Below are positions 8,289 through 17,344 of a DNA stretch of 64,000 nucleotides, one piece after another; the first letter of the stretch is position 1, and every line of letters begins with the position of its first letter. The translations under genes and the position numbers were made by a program. The stretch is from Streptomyces olivochromogenes. Lineage in GTDB: Bacteria > Actinomycetota > Actinomycetes > Streptomycetales > Streptomycetaceae. The stretch spans positions 62,001 through 126,000 of the forward strand of contig NZ_KQ948470.1 of the NCBI RefSeq assembly GCF_001514115.1. The letters are read 5' to 3'. The notes below the pieces were generated by a model. It worked only from the letters and a program-made list of their open reading frames with translations, was not told the DNA's origin and did no database searches.

Positions 8289-8432
8289 TCACAAACCCCG
8301 CGACCGCCCACCGATCACCTCGATGTCGCGCTCCACACCGGCCGCCACGTCGATGACCAGGCAGGACGAGGCCGACCGGTTCACGATGACCGTACCCGCC
8401 CGAACGGGAGCACTGCTCTCTTTCCAGATCAC
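8289..8432 (-). CDS. Possible 47-residue protein coupled to the MFS gene
   Basis: A GTG at 8432 overlaps the stop of the MFS transporter (GTGA), and the frame runs 47 codons. The product contains RAGTVIVNRSASSCLVIDVA, which could form a short beta-rich domain. There is no ribosome site separate from the upstream coding region and no family I recognise. The coupling is typical of real genes here, but the short length leaves it uncertain. Confidence 0.22.
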   Translation of the reverse strand: MIWKESSAPVRAGTVIVNRSASSCLVIDVAAGVERDIEVIGGRSRGL

Positions 8433-9871
8433 CGCTCTCGCAATCGCGTCGTCACCCAGGCCCCCACCAACGCCACCCCGGCCATCGGCAGGAACACGGC
8501 GGCGAACGCGGTGGGGTGGGAAGCGTCGGCCGTCGAGGTGGCCGTCTCCGCGACCTTGCCGCCGCCCAGCGCCGCGAACGCCGCGCCGCCCGCCGCGAGG
8601 AGCACGATGTTGGACAGGCCGTCGGAGATCTGGAGCGCGGCGGAGTTGGAGCCGACTTCCTCCGGCGTCGAGAGGCGCAGCAGCAGCACGCTGGTCGAGG
8701 CGATCACCAGCCCCATCCCGAAGCAGCCGAATCCCCAGGCGACAGCGACGATCCACACGGGCACGGCGGGGATCAGGACGCTGGGCACGACGGCGACGGC
8801 CGCCGCGAGCAGCACCATCCCGAGGAACATCAGCCGGTCCCGGTAGGGCTCCGTCCGTGGCCGCGACTGCACATACGACCCCAGCGCCCAGGTCCCGCCG
8901 GCCGCCGCGAGGGAGAACCCGGCGAGCGTCGGCGACAGCCCGCGCTGGGTGACCAGCATGAGGGGCACGAAGGACTCGGCGGCGATGAAGGAACCGGCCG
9001 CCAACCCGCGCAGCAGCACCACGGACGGCAGCCCGCGCGCCGCCCGGTAGGTGCCGCGCGGCAGCAGCCCGAGGACGGCCGGGACGAGCAGCGCGGCGCC
9101 CGCGAGGCCAGGGACGAGGGAGAGCGGGTCCAGGTCCTGGGCGGCGTACTGGAGGAGTCCGGAACCGAGCGAGATCCCGAGCGCCAGCCGGATGCGCCGC
9201 CGCTCGAAGGGCTCACGACCGGCGGTCCCCGCGTCCGCCGACCGCCCGGACGACAGCCGCCGTATCCGCGGCAGCGCGAGCGCCAGCGGAAACACGACCA
9301 GCACCGGTATCCCGTTGAACACCCAGCGCCAGCCCAGGTGCTCGGTGACCGTGCCCGCGATCAACGGTCCGACCACGGACGGAATCACCCAGCTCGCCGC
9401 GAACGCCGCCATGATCGCCGGGCGCAGCCGCTCCGGGTAGGCCCGCACCACGACGACGTACAACGCCACGACGACCAGCCCGCCGCCGAGCCCCTGCACC
9501 GCCCGCCCGAGAAGGAACAGCCACATGGTCCCGGCCGTCCCGGACAGCAGCAGTCCCGCCGCGAAGGCCGTGATCCCCGTGGTCAGCGCCGCCAGGGGCC
9601 CGTCGCGGTCCGCCCACTGTCCGGCGAACACCATCCCGAACAGGCTCGTCGTGAAATACGCCGAGAACGCGAACGCGTACAACGACACCCCGTCGAGCTC
9701 CCGCGCCGCGACGGGCATCGCCGTCCCGACCGCCGTCGCCTCGAAGGCGATCAGCAGCTCCACGAACACGATCCCGATGCTGAGCGCCCGATAGGGACGG
9801 CTCAGCACACCCCCCTCCCCCTTGCCCGCGGGCTGGGCGGTCGCGGTATCACGTGCTTCCAGCGCTGTCAT
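8429..9871 (-). CDS. MFS transporter (drug-exporter-like)
   Basis: The 480-residue membrane protein has at least twelve hydrophobic segments and the MFS loop motif GQWADRDGPLAALT between segments 2 and 3. An early segment reads ELLIAFEATAVGTAMPVAARELDG, as in DHA-type multidrug exporters. The frame extends 51 codons upstream, but that extension is not protein-like, and the ATG at 9871 (MTALEARDT) gives a normal cytoplasmic N-terminus. No regulator adjoins it, and the substrate cannot be deduced. Confidence 0.85.
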   Translation of the reverse strand: MTALEARDTATAQPAGKGEGGVLSRPYRALSIGIVFVELLIAFEATAVGTAMPVAARELDGVSLYAFAFSAYFTTSLFGMVFAGQWADRDGPLAALTTGITAFAAGLLLSGTAGTMWLFLLGRAVQGLGGGLVVVALYVVVVRAYPERLRPAIMAAFAASWVIPSVVGPLIAGTVTEHLGWRWVFNGIPVLVVFPLALALPRIRRLSSGRSADAGTAGREPFERRRIRLALGISLGSGLLQYAAQDLDPLSLVPGLAGAALLVPAVLGLLPRGTYRAARGLPSVVLLRGLAAGSFIAAESFVPLMLVTQRGLSPTLAGFSLAAAGGTWALGSYVQSRPRTEPYRDRLMFLGMVLLAAAVAVVPSVLIPAVPVWIVAVAWGFGCFGMGLVIASTSVLLLRLSTPEEVGSNSAALQISDGLSNIVLLAAGGAAFAALGGGKVAETATSTADASHPTAFAAVFLPMAGVALVGAWVTTRLRER

Positions 9872-10089
9872 GGCCGCCAGCGTAAGGGCCACCACTGACA
9901 GTGACTCCTGTCCAAAGACCGTGATCACCTGGGTCTTTGGTCGTACGCCGCAGGTCCGGGAACCGGCATTCATGAACGGCGTATGGCAGTCCCGTTGCAG
10001 CGCTCCCGCACCCCTTGAGCCCACCCTGCGCCCCGCCTACGTTCAACCCATCAGGTTCGGAACGAGTGAGCCGTGCCGCACCTGAGAAC

Positions 10090-10161
10090 GGCCGTGTGCC
10101 CGAGTGGTTCAGGGGCTCGCCTGCAAAGCGAGTTACGCGGGTTCAATTCCCGCCACGGCCT
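10090..10161 (+). tRNA. tRNA-Cys (anticodon GCA)
   Basis: The 72-base gene folds as a cloverleaf. Acceptor GGCCGTG pairs with CACGGCC, and the discriminator is T, as expected for cysteine. The anticodon stem is CTCGC/GCGAG around loop CTGCAAA (anticodon GCA). The T-arm reads GCGGG TTCAATT CCCGC. CCA is not encoded. A hairpin terminator follows at 10189-10217. Confidence 0.95.
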
Positions 10162-10188
10162 CCCATGCCCCGACCAGGGCATGCAGAT

Positions 10189-10217
10189 GGGGCGGTCCTT
10201 CCTGGGAGGACCGCCCC
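10189..10217 (+). terminator. Terminator after tRNA-Cys
   Basis: GGGGCGGTCC (10189-10198) pairs perfectly with GGACCGCCCC (10208-10217) around a 9-base loop, followed by TTCT. It lies 27 bases after the tRNA. Confidence 0.75.
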
Positions 10218-10298
10218 TTCTGCCGTTCGTCCCAGTTCCCGTCTCGGTTCCCGTCTCGGTTGGCCGGTTCGAGCGATGCCGCACGGCCGCTGCGGGCG

Positions 10299-11012
10299 TT
10301 ACTGCCACTGCGAGCTGGTTGCGATGGCCCGCAGTTGGGCCGGGGTCAGGATCGGCGCGGTACGGGTCGAGGGGCCGTTCTGGCTCGGTGCCTGCCACTG
10401 CATGATGGTGACGTAGAGCCCGTCGGGATGCAGTACGTTCACCGTCTCGTGCCCGGGGTCCGTTCCGGGTGGTGCCTGCCGGGACCTGATCAGGGTGCCT
10501 TCGGCCGAGGGTGTCGTGCCGGCGAAGACGTGGCTGCGGATCGCGCTGGTGGAGGTCTGCCGGGAGACGTGGACCTCGAGCAGCGACTTGCCGTGGCCGT
10601 CGTCCACCCACAGCTGCCCGGACTGCCGGCCGCCGGGCGGGCTCGAATGGGTCAGGCCGGTCGGCAGCAGCGCGGTCAGGGTGGCGAGGGCGCGGTCGGC
10701 GGGCAGTGTGCCGGTGAAGGTCGGCTTCGGGGTGGCGGATGCCGTGTCCGAGCCGGTGGTGGCCGAGGCCGCGGGACGGGCGATCGTGCGGTCGGCCGTT
10801 CGCCCGTCGGACAGCAGTCCGGGAACGACCGCCGCGCCGAGCCCGACGAGCGCGAGTACGGCTGCTCCGCTCACGCCGACGGCCGTGGCGCGGCGGCGGC
10901 GCCTGCGCCGGCCGTTGCGGACGCCGGCCTGCAGAAGTGACGGGGTGTTGGGCGGCTCGAAGGTCAGGAGGGTGGTGCGGAGGGCTTCGGTGAAGTCTTC
11001 TTCGATGGGCAT
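10299..11012 (-). CDS. Membrane-anchored protein encoded after an ECF sigma factor (possible anti-sigma factor)
   Basis: The 237-residue protein has a short cytoplasmic N-terminus (MPIEEDFTEALRTTL), an Arg-rich stretch, one membrane segment (about residues 43-66) and a secreted Ser/Thr/Pro-rich domain. The first 30 residues recall the short N-terminal domain of proteins paired with SigE-type ECF factors in actinobacteria. There is no zinc-binding HxxxCxxC motif. It starts 62 bases after the sigma-factor stop, on the same strand. An anti-sigma role is inferred from position and topology only. Confidence 0.6.
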   Translation of the reverse strand: MPIEEDFTEALRTTLLTFEPPNTPSLLQAGVRNGRRRRRRRATAVGVSGAAVLALVGLGAAVVPGLLSDGRTADRTIARPAASATTGSDTASATPKPTFTGTLPADRALATLTALLPTGLTHSSPPGGRQSGQLWVDDGHGKSLLEVHVSRQTSTSAIRSHVFAGTTPSAEGTLIRSRQAPPGTDPGHETVNVLHPDGLYVTIMQWQAPSQNGPSTRTAPILTPAQLRAIATSSQWQ

Positions 11013-11073
11013 GGCGGGTCACCGCGTTTCGGGGGTCGGTGAAGAAGGCGAGGTGGGTGCCGCGGCACCGGGG

Positions 11074-11583
11074 TCAGGGGCTGACGAGCTCGGACAGCTC
11101 ATGGCCCAGAAGGTCCCGGATCCGGGCGAGCGCGCGCATGCTCTGGTTGCGTACCGCGCCCGGCCGGACCTGAAGGATCGCGGCGGTCTGCTCGACGCTG
11201 CGGTCCTCCCAGTAGCGCAGGAGCAGCACGGCCCGGTCCCGGGCGGAGAGCCGGCCGAGAGCGTCGAGCAACGTGACCCGCAGCGTGGCGTCGTGCTCGG
11301 TGGCGGCACCGGAGTCCGGCAGGGCGTCGGTGGGCTGCTCGGAGCTGCTGCGCCGGCGGCGGTAGGACAGGTAGGTCCGTACGAGGACGGTGTGGGTGTA
11401 GGCCGCCGGGTCGTCCACCTGCGCGATCTTGCGCCAGTTGGCATACGTCCGGCCCAGCGTGTCCTGCACCAGGTCCTCCGCGAGGTGCACATCACCGCTG
11501 GTGAGCACACACGCGGAGCGAAACAGAGGTGCGGATCGCGCAGCGGCGAACGCCATGAATTCCTCTTCGTACCGGCGCTTCAT
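11074..11583 (-). CDS. ECF RNA polymerase sigma factor (SigE-family type)
   Basis: This 169-residue sigma factor has only regions 2 and 4. Region 2 is about residues 10-75, with SGDVHLAEDLVQDTLGRTYANWRKI in the core-binding/-10 part. Region 4 is about 108-160, with a helix-turn-helix at DRSVEQTAAILQVRPGAVRNQSMRAL. This architecture matches the actinobacterial SigE-like M-type group, not sigE of the cell-envelope operon. The ATG at 11583 (MKRRYEEEF) is preferred over an upstream start whose added 20 residues look non-native. It is followed by the possible membrane partner gene. Confidence 0.85.
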   Translation of the reverse strand: MKRRYEEEFMAFAAARSAPLFRSACVLTSGDVHLAEDLVQDTLGRTYANWRKIAQVDDPAAYTHTVLVRTYLSYRRRRSSSEQPTDALPDSGAATEHDATLRVTLLDALGRLSARDRAVLLLRYWEDRSVEQTAAILQVRPGAVRNQSMRALARIRDLLGHELSELVSP

Positions 11584-11840
11584 CCGAGATCCTGTTCGTC
11601 GTCCACACTCTGAAGACGCTGTGGCCGCGGGGTTACGTCCCACCCGGAGAAACAGAAATCTGGCCGCGTCGGGCGAACTCCCCTTCGGCGACCTCGGCGT
11701 CGGGCCTGAGCAGGGTCGGGACTGGAGCGGTGGCTGTCGCTCCGCTTCCAGTCCCCGCCGCTTCGAACGACATCGTGCGAGCGGCGCGGAGCCGGCACGG
11801 TTCCCTGATCAGGCGTCCCTCGAAGCGAGCCGCACCCGTC

Positions 11841-13019
11841 TCAGCCGTGGAGGGTGCCGCCCGCCTCGTCCTCGAATATCTCCGGCCAGTAGCGCCAGCC
11901 GTCGTCGCCCTCCAGCGTGAGGGTGGGGTCGCAGGCGATCGGGTCGACCGTGGCGAGGGTCTGGGCCATGGTGGCGGCCAGTTGTTCGTAGGAGTCCGTG
12001 AGGTCGTGGGTCGCGTCGAGGGCCTTCTCGCGGTGGAGCAGCCAGAGGGTGAAGGCGAGGGTGGAGATGTCGGCGTTGAGGGGGCGCAGGGTGATGTCCG
12101 GCTCGCTCCAGGCGAGGACCGCGCCCGTGGTGCCGTCCACCACGAGGCTGGTGTCCTCGATGAGGTAACCGAGGCGTATCAGGCGGTCGGCCGTCGGAGG
12201 GAGTTCGTCGGCGGAGAAGTCGTCGGGGCGCTGGTCCGCGTAGTAGTCGGCGAGGGCCGGCAGGGGCACTTCCGTGTCCAGCTGGAAGAGGAGGCCGTCT
12301 TCGGGCAGGCCGGTCTCGCGCAGGAAGCGACGGGTCGGCTCGTGCACGAGCGCGGGCGGGAAGTCGACGTCCTCGAAGCGCATGATCGCGCCCGCGCCGA
12401 ACTCCTCGTCCAGCAGCCGCTTGGGCAGGTCGAGGACGAGGCCCTCGCCGGGGCCCGCGATCCGGGCGAGGGGGCGGATCAGGGCGGCCATCCGCCAGTA
12501 CGGCGCCACCTCGCCGCCCGCGCCCGCCTCGAAGACCGCGGCGAGGGACTCGGAGGCCTCCGTGACCGCCTTCGGGCCGAACCGGCCCTCGTAGGAGGCG
12601 AAGCGTCCGCGGGACGTCGTCAGTTCCTCCGTCGCCGCCGAGAAACGCACCAGGGCTTCCAGGGAGGGGGCCAGGGGCGCGAGGTCCATCAGCGCCGGGT
12701 CGGAGAAGAAGTACGTCGTGGCGACCTTCCCCGTCGCCCCGTCCAGGACGATCGACTCCAGGTCCCGGTCGAAGGTCCGCAGGGCTCCCACGACCAGCTG
12801 GTCCTGGAGCTCCGCGGCGAGTTTGTCGGCGTCACCGGCGAGGTCTGCGACCCTGCGCAGCCCGTGCTCCCGCAGTGCGCCGAAGCCCAGCAGCGTGCCC
12901 TCGGCCGGCAGCCCGGGCCCCGTCAGCCACTGCCGTGTGTCCGTGTGCGTGATGTATGGATCCAGCTCGTCCTCGGTCAGCGTGATCGCGCCGACGACAT
13001 CGGTGTCAGTCGTGCTCAT
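11841..13019 (-). CDS. Tandem SUKH-4-like protein (immunity-protein fold)
   Basis: The 392-residue protein appears to contain two related halves. The first runs about residues 15-190 (TRQWLTGPGLPAE, then IVLDGATGKVATTYF and LAPSLEALVRF). The second runs about 215-390 (TRRFLRETGLPED, then LVVDGTTGAVLAWS and LNADISTLAFTLWLL). These are the hallmarks of SUKH-4 domains, which usually act as immunity proteins against polymorphic toxins. The ATG at 13019 has GGGGGAG upstream. No toxin, WXG100 or secretion gene lies nearby, so this is either an orphan immunity gene or a SUKH protein with another role. The family assignment is by motif recall. Confidence 0.6.
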   Translation of the reverse strand: MSTTDTDVVGAITLTEDELDPYITHTDTRQWLTGPGLPAEGTLLGFGALREHGLRRVADLAGDADKLAAELQDQLVVGALRTFDRDLESIVLDGATGKVATTYFFSDPALMDLAPLAPSLEALVRFSAATEELTTSRGRFASYEGRFGPKAVTEASESLAAVFEAGAGGEVAPYWRMAALIRPLARIAGPGEGLVLDLPKRLLDEEFGAGAIMRFEDVDFPPALVHEPTRRFLRETGLPEDGLLFQLDTEVPLPALADYYADQRPDDFSADELPPTADRLIRLGYLIEDTSLVVDGTTGAVLAWSEPDITLRPLNADISTLAFTLWLLHREKALDATHDLTDSYEQLAATMAQTLATVDPIACDPTLTLEGDDGWRYWPEIFEDEAGGTLHG

Positions 13020-13239
13020 GGCTCCCCCGCGCATGTGAACGCATATGTGCTTCCCGTGGGGAACTCGCCGCCGCCCAGCGGCAATTCCCCACTGACCGAG
13101 AACCATACGCCGCCCCACTGACAACGCCGGAAACCCGCAGGCACGCAGGACGTACGGCCCGGAAACACGCGGGTTCAAGCCATCGGGGGGGCGCCCGGTC
13201 GTGGCCGACACCGACGATCAGCCGCGGCCGCCGCCCGGC

Positions 13240-13404
13240 TCAGGTGAGGTACAGGCCGCCCAGGACGACCACCACGGCCGCCACGACGAACAGCAGGACC
13301 CACAGCGCCAGCTTCCCGACGCTCGGCGGGGGCTCGTAGCGCGGCTGCTCGGGGTCATGGGTCATCGGCTCGGGGTCGTGGGTCGTCGGCTCGGGGGTGC
13401 TCAT
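13240..13404 (-). CDS. Small single-pass membrane protein coupled to the xanthine dehydrogenase operon
   Basis: This 54-residue product has a hydrophilic N-terminus with a twice-repeated THDPEP/THDPEQ and a C-terminal membrane segment (about residues 31-53). Its ATG overlaps the stop of the molybdenum subunit gene (ATGA), so it belongs to that operon. It may tether or stabilise the enzyme at the membrane; that is conjecture from position. Confidence 0.65.
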   Translation of the reverse strand: MSTPEPTTHDPEPMTHDPEQPRYEPPPSVGKLALWVLLFVVAAVVVVLGGLYLT

Positions 13405-15707
13405 GACGTGGTCACCACGGCGGCTTGCGGACGGATCGGGAGGCGGTTGACGGGGCGGCCCGTCGCCGCACGTACGGCGGACGCGACGGCCGCCGGGGAC
13501 GTCACGACCGGCACCGCGCTGGCCGCCTTCGCGCCGAAGGGGGCGACGACGTCGCGCTCCTCGACGAGCTTGACGATGCGGATGTCGGGGGCGTCCAGGG
13601 AGGTCGGGAGGGCGTAACCGGTCAGGTCGGGGTGGCGGACCAGACCGCGGGCGGTGCGGAGGTTCTCCGTGAGCGCGGCACCGACGCCCTGGGTGACGCC
13701 CGCCTCGATTCGGGCCGTGAGCTGGGCGGGGTTGAGGATCCGGCCGACGTCCTGGGCGAGCGCAAGCTCCACCACCCGTACCGAGCCCAGTTCGATGTCC
13801 ACGTCCACGACCGCGCGGATCGCGCAGAAGGCCAGGCCCACGAAGGCGTCGCCCTGGCCCGCCTCGTCCAGCGGCTCGGTCGGGTGCGGGCGGCACTGCG
13901 CGGTGGCCCACAGCTCCTTGCCGTCCATCGCCTCCGTGACGGTGGTCGAGAGCACACCGTCGTACGAGGTGATCTTGCCGTCGGTGATCTGGAGGAGCTC
14001 CGTGGACATGCCGAACTTGTGCGCCAGGGGCTGCAGGAGCTGCGTACGGACCATCTTCGCGGCGCGTTCGACCGCTCCGCCCGACACCCAGGTGTGCCGG
14101 CCCCGGCAGCTGGGGCCCGCGGGCGGCTGGTCGGTGTCGACCGGCGCCACGTGCACCTCGTCGATACCGAGGGTCTCCTGGACGATCTGGCGGGCCAGGG
14201 TGGTGAAGCCCTGGCCGGTCTCGACGGCCGCGCACAGCACCGTGGCGACACCGTCGTGGACCTTGACCGTGGCCGTGGAGACCTCGTCCGCGCCCTCGGC
14301 GCCGAGCATGTGGACCATGCCGACGCCGTAGCCGACCCCGCGGCGTACGGCGCCGGGTTCGCCGGCGCCCTCGGGGCCGCCCGGGAGCAGCCACTCGTCC
14401 TCGGGGGTGTCCTTGGGGAGCGCGGGCAGGGGGTAGTCGCGTACGGCCTGGAGCAGTTCGGCGACCGGGGCCGGGCAGGTCACGGTCTGGCCCGTCGGAA
14501 GCACGTCCCCGGTGGCCATCGCGTTCTGCAGGCGCAGTTCGGCGGGGTCGAGGGCGAGCTTCTTGGCGAGCTTGTCCATCTGCGCCTCGTAGGCGGCACA
14601 GACCTGCATGGCGCCCTCGCCGCGCACATGGCCGGAGGGCGGGTTGTTGGTGCGCACGGCCCAGCCCTCGATGAAGGCGTTCGGGACGACGTAGGGACCG
14701 CAGGCGAAGGAGACCGCGGCGGCCAGCGACTCGGCGGACGTGTCGGCGTAGGCGCCCGCGTCGAGCAGGATCTGCGCCTCGACCTTCACCAATCTGCCCT
14801 CGGTGTCCGCGTGGTGGCGGTAGCGCAGGAGGGTGGGGTGCCGGTGGGCGTGGCCGAGGAAGGACTCCTCGCGGGTCGCGGTGATCTTCACCGGGCAGCC
14901 GGTCCGCAGGGCCAGCAGGCCGAGCGGGAGCTGGAAGCCCTGGTCCTCGCGGTCGGCGGTGGCGCCGGGCACTCCGGTGACGACGACCTTCACCCGCTCG
15001 GGTTCCAGGCCGTAGCAGGCGGCGGCGGTGTCGCGGTCGGTGTGCGGATCGGTGGAGGCGACGTAGAGCTCGACGCCGCCGTCCGGGCGGGGCACGGCGA
15101 GTCCGGCCTCGGCGCCGATCGGGGCCGGGTCCTGGCGGCCGATGCGGTACAGGCCCTCGACGACGATCTCGCCGACCGCGTCCGGGTCGCCGTGGCGCAG
15201 CGGGATGTGCCGGATCAGGTTGCCGTCGGGGTGCAGGGGTTCGGCCTCGAACGCCTGCTCCGGGTCGGTCACCGGGTCGAGTACTTCGTACTCGACGATG
15301 ACGGCCGCGGCGGCCATCCGCGCGGTGTCCGGGTGATCGGCGGCGACGGCCGCGATGGGCTCGCCGTGGTGGCGTACGACCTCGGAGGCGAACACCGGGC
15401 GGTCCGCGCGGCCGCGGCCGTGCAGGGGCGTGCCGGGCACGTCCTCGTGGGTGATGACCGCCCGCACGCCGGGCATCTCACGCGCGTGGCTGGTGTCGAT
15501 GGACAGGATGCGCGCGTGCGGGTGCGGCGAGCGCAGCACGGCCGCCCACAGCAGGCCCTCGGCCCACAGGTCGGCCGCGTACGGGAAGGTGCCCTCCGTC
15601 TTGGCGCGGGCCTCCGCGGCGGGCAGCGACACGCCGAGCCCGTGCGGCAGCGGCTCGGGGCCCGTGTCGGGTGCCGCGGAAGTCGCGGTCACGGTCTCGT
15701 TGCTCAC
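13401..15707 (-). CDS. Xanthine dehydrogenase-family molybdopterin-binding subunit
   Basis: This is the large catalytic subunit (768 residues) of a molybdenum hydroxylase. An aldehyde-oxidase/xanthine-dehydrogenase a/b hammerhead comes first (about residues 30-140, AKTEGTFPYAADL and LWAAVLRSPHPHARI), then two molybdopterin-binding domains. Family motifs include GEGAMQVCAAYEAQMD and the C-terminal QGVGAALTENLRT. It starts at a GTG overlapping the stop of the 2Fe-2S gene and ends in an ATGA with the small membrane protein gene. I do not see the AYRGAGR form of the CO-dehydrogenase active loop. Substrate is probably a purine or N-heterocycle, but this is not proven. Confidence 0.88.
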   Translation of the reverse strand: MSNETVTATSAAPDTGPEPLPHGLGVSLPAAEARAKTEGTFPYAADLWAEGLLWAAVLRSPHPHARILSIDTSHAREMPGVRAVITHEDVPGTPLHGRGRADRPVFASEVVRHHGEPIAAVAADHPDTARMAAAAVIVEYEVLDPVTDPEQAFEAEPLHPDGNLIRHIPLRHGDPDAVGEIVVEGLYRIGRQDPAPIGAEAGLAVPRPDGGVELYVASTDPHTDRDTAAACYGLEPERVKVVVTGVPGATADREDQGFQLPLGLLALRTGCPVKITATREESFLGHAHRHPTLLRYRHHADTEGRLVKVEAQILLDAGAYADTSAESLAAAVSFACGPYVVPNAFIEGWAVRTNNPPSGHVRGEGAMQVCAAYEAQMDKLAKKLALDPAELRLQNAMATGDVLPTGQTVTCPAPVAELLQAVRDYPLPALPKDTPEDEWLLPGGPEGAGEPGAVRRGVGYGVGMVHMLGAEGADEVSTATVKVHDGVATVLCAAVETGQGFTTLARQIVQETLGIDEVHVAPVDTDQPPAGPSCRGRHTWVSGGAVERAAKMVRTQLLQPLAHKFGMSTELLQITDGKITSYDGVLSTTVTEAMDGKELWATAQCRPHPTEPLDEAGQGDAFVGLAFCAIRAVVDVDIELGSVRVVELALAQDVGRILNPAQLTARIEAGVTQGVGAALTENLRTARGLVRHPDLTGYALPTSLDAPDIRIVKLVEERDVVAPFGAKAASAVPVVTSPAAVASAVRAATGRPVNRLPIRPQAAVVTTS

Positions 15708-17344
15708 GCCTGGCCTCCGTCCTGTCCGTACGGCTGCTCATACGGCGCCTGGGAGTCGTACCGAGAAGGGTCCTCGAACGCCGCCGGGTTGACGCCGCCC
15801 GCGCCCGGCCCCGCCTGGTGCGGGATGCGCGGTTCGTCCGCGTCCTGCGTGGCCTCGGCGGCGGCCGCGCTGTGCGCCTCGCGTTCGGCGACGACCTCGC
15901 GTACGGCGTCCAGGACCCCGCGGTAGCCGGAGCAGCGGCACAGGTTGCCGCACAGCGCCTGGCGGGTCTCGAGTTCGGTGGGGGCCGGGTTGCCCTCGAG
16001 GAGGTCGTGCACGGTCATGGCCATGCCCGGGACGCAGAAACCGCACTGCACCGCGCCGCACTTGGCGAGGGCGCGCTGCACGTCCGAGGGCTGTCCGTCG
16101 GCGGCGAGACCTTCGACCGTACGCACCTCACTGCTCGCGGCGGTGACGGCGGGCACCAGGCAGGACGCCACGAGCCGCCCGTCCACCTGCACGTTGCAGG
16201 CTCCGCACTCGCCCTGCGAGCAGCCGTCCTTGGCGCCCGCGAGGCCGAGGCGCTCGCGCAGGACGTAGAGCAGCGACTCGCCGACCCAGGCGTCGGTCAC
16301 GGGGCGGTCGGCGCCGTTGACGCGCAGGACGTAGGAGGCCAGGGGGTGTTCGTCGTGCGGGGGCGGCGCAGGGGTGTCGGGGTCGCTCGCCTCCGCACCG
16401 GGGGCGTCCGGCGCCGGGGTCTCGGGGTGCTCCGAGGGGTGCTCGGAAAGATGCTCCGAAAGGTACTCCGAGGAGTCCTCCGGGGCCGCTGCCGGAGCAG
16501 TTCGCGTGGCCGGGTCGTGGTCCGGTCCGGACCCGTCCCGGGTCCCGTACGGCCCGGCCGTCGCGGGCCTGGGCCCGGCGACCGGCTCAGGAGCCTCGTG
16601 AGCGGCCTGCGCGGCCGCCTGGGCGGCCTCGGCGGCCGATTCCGCATGCGTGTGCCGCGCGGGCTCCACGGGGCCCTCAGGGGCCCCCGGGGCCTCGGGG
16701 GTCACCGCGCGCGACCACGGCTCGCCGATCTCCGAGGTCGCCCAGGGCGCCGCCGCGCCGCCCGGGAGCGTGGCGGGCGGGGTGCCGCCCCACTGCTCGA
16801 CCAGGGCCGACGTGGTGAACTCGCCCGATTCGTCCGGAAGATCACCCCCGGCGACCGGAATCGACCACTGTCCGGTGACGTCGTGTCCGGGCGCGTCGGC
16901 CGGGTGGTGACCGGAGGAGGCGCCCTCCCGGGTGGCCTCCCCGAAGTCCCACTGCCCGGTGGAGCCCGGGTGGTACGAGAACCCGTCGTGCGCGGCCTGC
17001 TGATGCCCGGACTCGTGACGCCCTGACTCCTGGCGCCCGGTCTCGTGCCGCACGGCTTCCTGGTGCGCGGCGTTGGGGTCCGGCCACTGGACGGCCTCGG
17101 CCGGCGTGGCCCAGGTGCCCGTCGCGCCGGGGTCCGCCGCCGGGGGCGCCGTGGTGATCCGGGGAGGCACATAGCCGTGGCCGGGCGCCGCGAGAGGCGT
17201 CTCACGTTCCGCCAAAAGGGCGTCGATTCCGCCCTCGGGGAGCTTGACGAAGGCGGTGGCGCCGTCGTCGTAGTCCCCCTGCGGGAGGGGGTCCCACCTG
17301 CCGCTGGTCTGCGGAGTGCTCTCTCCGTGCTGGTCGTCGGTCAC
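15704..17344 (-). CDS. 2Fe-2S subunit of the xanthine dehydrogenase complex with a long disordered N-terminal extension
   Basis: The 546-residue protein carries the electron-transfer domain only in its C-terminal third. A plant-type ferredoxin cluster has CSQGECGAC plus a later Cys, and the second cluster has CGFCVPG and CGNLCRCSGY. A free-standing subunit of this kind is usually about 160 residues. The preceding 335 residues are low-complexity, rich in Gly, Glu, His, Pro and Ala, with repeats such as EHLSEHPSEHPE. It starts at GTG 17344, overlapping the FAD-subunit stop (GTGA). A start near the ferredoxin domain is possible, but the overlap supports the long form. Confidence 0.85.
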   Translation of the reverse strand: MTDDQHGESTPQTSGRWDPLPQGDYDDGATAFVKLPEGGIDALLAERETPLAAPGHGYVPPRITTAPPAADPGATGTWATPAEAVQWPDPNAAHQEAVRHETGRQESGRHESGHQQAAHDGFSYHPGSTGQWDFGEATREGASSGHHPADAPGHDVTGQWSIPVAGGDLPDESGEFTTSALVEQWGGTPPATLPGGAAAPWATSEIGEPWSRAVTPEAPGAPEGPVEPARHTHAESAAEAAQAAAQAAHEAPEPVAGPRPATAGPYGTRDGSGPDHDPATRTAPAAAPEDSSEYLSEHLSEHPSEHPETPAPDAPGAEASDPDTPAPPPHDEHPLASYVLRVNGADRPVTDAWVGESLLYVLRERLGLAGAKDGCSQGECGACNVQVDGRLVASCLVPAVTAASSEVRTVEGLAADGQPSDVQRALAKCGAVQCGFCVPGMAMTVHDLLEGNPAPTELETRQALCGNLCRCSGYRGVLDAVREVVAEREAHSAAAAEATQDADEPRIPHQAGPGAGGVNPAAFEDPSRYDSQAPYEQPYGQDGGQA

